NCBI GenBank assembly: GCA_937900485.1
Contig: CALCEL010000101.1
Span: forward strand, 1 to 10,057
Length of the DNA: 10,057 nucleotides
Direction: 5' to 3'
Source: an uncultured Prevotellaceae bacterium
Lineage (GTDB): Bacteria; Bacteroidota; Bacteroidia; Bacteroidales; Bacteroidaceae
Both the position numbers and the translations under genes were made by a program. Position 1 is the first letter of the stretch. The number at the start of each line of letters is the position of its first letter. Below, in pieces: positions 6,388-10,057 of this stretch. Below the pieces are notes generated by a model. It did no database searches. It was not told where the DNA came from and was given only the letters and a program-made list of their open reading frames with translations.

Positions 6388-9300
6388 TTATCTTTGCTTT
6401 GAAGTCATCGAAGTCATACTCTTCGCCATCGTTGTCTCCCAATGTGATGGCGTTTGCCAGAACTTGGGAGGCGATATGATTCTTGAAGGTATCAAGGATG
6501 GCTTTTGTCTCGGCGCACTCTGACACAACTACCTTGATTCTGTCCGTTATCTCTAATCCTGTTGACTTTCTCAGTGTCTGTATCTGCTTGATGAGTTTTC
6601 TGGCGTTACCCTCATTCTTGAGCTCAGGAGTTATAGTGATGTCAAGAGCTACTGTCACAGATCCCTCGTTTGCCACGCTCCATCCTGGTATGTCCTCGCT
6701 AATGATCTCGACATCGTCACGTTCGATGACGTAAGACTGTCCGTCGGCCTGAAGTGTTATTTTCGCGTCAGACTCCAACTGGCTGATCTGTTCCTGAGTC
6801 ATCTCATCGACGGCGCTGCTTACGGCTTTCATTGACTTGCCGAACTTCTTACCCATGACACGGAAGTTACATTTCACCTTCTTGACGAGCATTCCGGCGC
6901 CGTTCTCTATGAACTGCATCTGCTTGACGTTAACCTCATCGAGGATGAGCTGCATGAACTTCTCTATGTTCTCACGCATCTCCTTGTTCTGCACAGGGAT
7001 GGAGAGTGTCCCGAGCGGCTGTTTCACGGCGATTTTCTCTGTCTTACGTATTGATAAGACCATAGACGTGATCTTTTGTGCCAGCTCCATCTGTGTCTCC
7101 AACTTCTTGTCGATCAGTGACTCGTCTGCCTGTGGGAACATAGACAGGTGTATAGACTTCTCGGTGTGCTTTCTTGTCACCGCGTTCAGGTCCTTGAACA
7201 GTCTGTCGCTGTAGAATGGAGCTATCGGTGCGATGAGATAAGCGATTGTCTCAAGACATGTGTACAATGTCTGATAAGCGCTGAGCTTGTCGGCGTTCAT
7301 GTCGCTGCCCCAGTAGCGTTTCTTGCTCAGGCGCACGTACCAGTTGGACAGATTGTCGATGACAAATGTCTGTATCATCTGGCCTGCGTTTGTGGCGTCG
7401 TAGTTGTCGTAGCACTCATTGACTTTCTTCACGAGTGAGTTGAGCTCGGAGAGAACCCATCTGTCTATCTCCGGTCTTTCAGAGACTGGCACATCTTCTT
7501 GGCTGTAGTCGAATCCGTCCACGTTAGCGTAGAGTGTGAAGAAGCTATATGTCTGGAACAATTTTCCGAAGAATGTTCTGGTGACCTCTGCCACTCCTGC
7601 CGGGTCGAACTTAAGGTCGTCCCATGGCTGTGAGTTGGTGATCATGTACCAGCGCACGGCGTCCGTACCGTATTGCTTGATACAGTCGAACGGGTTGATG
7701 ACGTTACCCAGTCGCTTAGACATCTTTATTCCGTTCTTGTCGAGCACGAGTCCGTTAGAGATGACTGTCTTATACGCTACGGAGTCAAACACCATTGTGG
7801 CGATGGCGTGCAGCGTGAAGAACCATCCGCGTGTCTGGTCCACACCCTCTGCGATGAAGTCTGCCGGATAAACACTTCTGTTGTCGAGTATTTCCTTGTT
7901 CTCGAACGGATAGTGTATCTGCGCGTATGGCATTGCTCCGGAGTCGAACCAGACATCGATGAGGTCTGTCTCGCGTGTGAGCACGTTGCCTGTGGCGCTG
8001 ACGAGTTTGATGTCGTCGACATAAGGGCGGTGTAAGTCTATCTTGTCGTAGTTCTCCTGACTCATGTCTCCAGGTACGAATCCTCTCTCCTTGAGAGGGT
8101 TGGACTGCATGATGCCGGAATCCACCGCTTTCTCTATCTCGTTATACAGCTCTTCCACACTGCCTATGCAGATTTCTTCGCGCGTGTCGCGGTTTCTCCA
8201 TATAGGAAGAGGTGTGCCCCAATAACGGGAGCGTGAGAGGTTCCAGTCGTTAAGGTTCTCGAGCCACTTTCCGAAGCGTCCTGTTCCTATTGTCTCTGGT
8301 TTCCAGTTGATGTTCTTATTCAGCTCCACCATACGCTCTTTCTTTGCTGTGGAGCGGATGAACCAAGAGTCGAGAGGGTAATAGAGCACTGGCTTGTCCG
8401 TACGCCAGCAGTGTGGGTAGTTGTGGACGTGCTTCTCAATCTTGAACGCTGTTCCGCTTTTCTTCATCTCGAGACAGATGATGACGTTCAGGTCATCGTT
8501 CTTCGCAGCCGCGTCGGCGTCGTATTTGCCGCCCTCATTATATTTCGGAGCGTAAGCGTTTTTGACGTAGTCGCCCGCGTGTATGCCGTACAGCTCACTG
8601 TTCACGCATGACGTTACGAAAGGCTCAGCCAAATCCTCAGTGACATAATACTTTCCTGTCATGTCGACCATTGGTCTTGTCTCACCGAGTTTGTTGATCA
8701 TGTAGAGACCAGGTATCTGCGCGTCTTTTGCCACCTTGGCGTCATCGGCACCGAATGTCGGAGCGATGTGTACAATACCCGTACCGTCCTCTGTCGTCAC
8801 GTAGTCTCCGGCAATGACACGAAATGCCTGCTCCTCTATCTCCACGAATGTGTCAGGACCGTATGTGAACACCTTGTCGTTGTGTTTGTCGGCGTAATCC
8901 TTGATGAACTGGGCAGACAGGTCGTTGACTTTCTCGCATGGCTTCACCCATGGCATGAGTTGCTCATACTTCATGCCGACAAGGTCTGAGCCCTTGTATC
9001 TTCCGACAATACGGTAAGGCAGTTTCTTGCCGTCCACCTTATTTATATCAAGAGCCTCCATCTCCTCGAGTGTCTTCAGCTCTTCGCCGGCGCAGTAAAC
9101 CTTCAGACGTGCCTCGGCGATGACGATGGTCAGCTTGTCGCCGTTGTACGGGTTGAATGTCTGTGCCGCCACGTAGTCGATGTTAGGACCGACGCACAGC
9201 GCGGTGTTTGATGCCAGCGTCCAAGGCGTTGTCGTCCATGCCACGAATGCTGCCTGACCCCATTCCTGCATCTCAGGCTTAGGAGTCGTCATCTTGAATA

Positions 9301-9937
9301 TTCCTGTCACCGTAGTGTCCTTCACGTCGCGGTAGCAGCCAGGCTGGTTAAGCTCATGTGAGGACAGTCCTGTTCCCGCCGCCGGAGAGTATGGCTGGAT
9401 AGTGTATCCCTTGTAAAGGAGATTCTTCTTGTAAAGCTCCTTGAGCAAGTACCAGAGTGTCTCAATGTACTTGTTGTCGTAAGTGATGTATGGATGCTCC
9501 AAGTCAACCCAGTAACCCATGCGGTGACTCAGGTCGGTCCATTCACTTGTATACATCATGACGTTTTTACGGCATCGCAGGTTGTAGTCCTCGATGGATA
9601 TTGTCTTGCCGATGTCCTCTTTTGTTATGCCGAGATCTTTCTCCACGGAGAGCTCCACTGGCAGTCCGTGAGTGTCCCATCCAGCCTTGCGCTTGACCTG
9701 GAATCCTCTCATGGTCTTGTAACGGCAGAATGTGTCCTTGATTGAACGTCCCATCACGTGGTGTATTCCTGGATGTCCGTTAGCTGATGGCGGACCCTCA
9801 AAAAAGATGAACGAAGGGCATCCCTCTCGTTCAGACATACTTTTATGGAACACGTCCTCGTCGTCCCACTCCTTGAGCACCTCATCGTTGACCTCTGCAA
9901 GGTTGAGTTTGGTGCGTTCTGCGAATTTGTTCATCAT
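6371..9937 (-). CDS. ileS: Isoleucyl-tRNA synthetase, type 2-like, with GIHH in place of HIGH
   Basis: Class I synthetase charging tRNA-Ile with isoleucine in the cytoplasm. The 1188 residues match the long eukaryote-like form rather than the ~940-residue E. coli type. Landmarks: FFEGPPSANG at 45-54 leading to GIHH at 57-60, where most class I enzymes have HxGH; GWDTHGLPVE at 86-95; the CP1 editing domain (about 200-500) with WTTTPWT at 234-240 and GTGIVHIAP...D398/D399; DVWFDSG at 661-667; KMSKR at 738-742; and an anticodon-binding helical domain beginning near the EIDRWVLSEL stretch. The C-terminus has the long extension of type 2 enzymes and no CxxC zinc pairs. KMSKR with a long C-terminus is typical of IleRS2, which as a group tolerates mupirocin (established). 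Two ATG codons stand in tandem (9937 and 9934); either may be used. No TAnnTTTG box is visible upstream within the window. It heads the lspA/DUF4296 cluster. Confidence 0.96.
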   Translation of the reverse strand: MMNKFAERTKLNLAEVNDEVLKEWDDEDVFHKSMSEREGCPSFIFFEGPPSANGHPGIHHVMGRSIKDTFCRYKTMRGFQVKRKAGWDTHGLPVELSVEKDLGITKEDIGKTISIEDYNLRCRKNVMMYTSEWTDLSHRMGYWVDLEHPYITYDNKYIETLWYLLKELYKKNLLYKGYTIQPYSPAAGTGLSSHELNQPGCYRDVKDTTVTGIFKMTTPKPEMQEWGQAAFVAWTTTPWTLASNTALCVGPNIDYVAAQTFNPYNGDKLTIVIAEARLKVYCAGEELKTLEEMEALDINKVDGKKLPYRIVGRYKGSDLVGMKYEQLMPWVKPCEKVNDLSAQFIKDYADKHNDKVFTYGPDTFVEIEEQAFRVIAGDYVTTEDGTGIVHIAPTFGADDAKVAKDAQIPGLYMINKLGETRPMVDMTGKYYVTEDLAEPFVTSCVNSELYGIHAGDYVKNAYAPKYNEGGKYDADAAAKNDDLNVIICLEMKKSGTAFKIEKHVHNYPHCWRTDKPVLYYPLDSWFIRSTAKKERMVELNKNINWKPETIGTGRFGKWLENLNDWNLSRSRYWGTPLPIWRNRDTREEICIGSVEELYNEIEKAVDSGIMQSNPLKERGFVPGDMSQENYDKIDLHRPYVDDIKLVSATGNVLTRETDLIDVWFDSGAMPYAQIHYPFENKEILDNRSVYPADFIAEGVDQTRGWFFTLHAIATMVFDSVAYKTVISNGLVLDKNGIKMSKRLGNVINPFDCIKQYGTDAVRWYMITNSQPWDDLKFDPAGVAEVTRTFFGKLFQTYSFFTLYANVDGFDYSQEDVPVSERPEIDRWVLSELNSLVKKVNECYDNYDATNAGQMIQTFVIDNLSNWYVRLSKKRYWGSDMNADKLSAYQTLYTCLETIAYLIAPIAPFYSDRLFKDLNAVTRKHTEKSIHLSMFPQADESLIDKKLETQMELAQKITSMVLSIRKTEKIAVKQPLGTLSIPVQNKEMRENIEKFMQLILDEVNVKQMQFIENGAGMLVKKVKCNFRVMGKKFGKSMKAVSSAVDEMTQEQISQLESDAKITLQADGQSYVIERDDVEIISEDIPGWSVANEGSVTVALDITITPELKNEGNARKLIKQIQTLRKSTGLEITDRIKVVVSECAETKAILDTFKNHIASQVLANAITLGDNDGEEYDFDDFKAKINVTKD

Positions 9938-9955
9938 GTGTTATGTTGTCTTTTA

Positions 9956-10005
9956 GATATGCCTCGACCGTGAGTCCGTATCTCACACTTCCTCAGAATG
10001 ACAGC
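9956..10005. repeat. Repeat-like intergenic segment with a short palindrome upstream of ileS
   Basis: The stretch upstream of ileS contains CTCAGAATGACA at 9992-10003 (TGTCATTCTGAG on the minus strand), a core I recall from short dispersed intergenic repeats in many bacterial genomes. Beside it is a perfect small inverted repeat GTGAG-N7-CTCAC at 9970-9986. Only one copy lies in this window, so repeat status is a guess from resemblance. On the minus strand one frame stays open from the window edge to a TGA at 9983-9985, and another to a TGA overlapping the ileS ATG. Both are too short to call a gene end, though the C-terminus of an upstream gene cannot be excluded. I see no TAnnTTTG promoter here. 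Confidence 0.3.
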
Positions 10006-10057
10006 GGTTGGGGCTGATGACGCCTCCCTCGATTGTCCCGGCGCGCGGAACGTCATG

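Noticed and set aside
6059..6523. 154-residue plus-strand open frame across the lspA/ileS junction.
   Set aside because: Complement shadow of two secure genes; the translation is low in recognisable features and has no promoter or leader.
9934..10056. Minus-strand open frame of about 40 codons whose stop overlaps the ileS ATG, considered as an upstream gene.
   Set aside because: The residues are low in hydrophobic core content and rich in Arg/Ser, and the DNA looks repeat-like. A second frame is also open here, so neither can be supported as coding.
1..10057. A defence system, mobile element, CRISPR array or biosynthetic cluster hidden in the window.
   Set aside because: Every stretch is accounted for by housekeeping or envelope genes and short gaps. 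No integrase, transposase, direct-repeat array or nuclease/ATPase pair was seen on either strand.

Overview
This window carries ordinary chromosomal housekeeping genes of a member of the Bacteroidota, most likely of the order Bacteroidales and perhaps Prevotella-like (the family-level guess is weak). Four things point there. Start regions use the Bacteroidota promoter element TAnnTTTG and lack strong Shine-Dalgarno sites. There is a DUF4296 lipoprotein. There is a lipoprotein-type TamA/BamA homologue. The isoleucyl-tRNA synthetase is the long type with a GIHH/KMSKR active site. I see no phage, insertion sequence, CRISPR array, tRNA or rRNA.

Layout. Positions 1-1106 (minus) hold the N-terminal two thirds of aspartyl-tRNA synthetase (aspS), cut by the window edge. 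A 165-base A/T-rich gap with a possible aspS promoter separates it from an Omp85-family outer-membrane lipoprotein (TamL-like, 1272-3569, minus). A compact divergent promoter region (about 3570-3723) lies between that gene and a SpoU/TrmH-family RNA 2'-O-methyltransferase (3724-4485, plus). The methyltransferase -7 box ends only four bases before its ATG, which suggests a leaderless or nearly leaderless mRNA.

From 9937 down to 4420 a tight minus-strand cluster runs ileS - lspA - DUF4296 lipoprotein - small conserved-looking protein. ileS and lspA overlap by 17 bases, and the later gaps are 22 and 26 bases, so this looks like one transcription unit. The last small gene runs 66 bases into the 3' end of the convergent methyltransferase gene. 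The ~120 bases upstream of ileS hold a short palindrome and a TGTCATTCTGAG-type segment resembling dispersed intergenic repeats.

How they fit together: two aminoacyl-tRNA synthetases and an RNA methyltransferase serve translation. LspA, the DUF4296 lipoprotein and the TamL-like protein belong to the lipoprotein/outer-membrane theme, since LspA would cleave the signal peptides of the other two. I do not see an undescribed multi-gene system. The points most worth a second look are the swapped HIGH motif (GIHH) in IleRS, the apparently leaderless methyltransferase transcript, the small gene overlapping it antisense, and the repeat-like segment before ileS.
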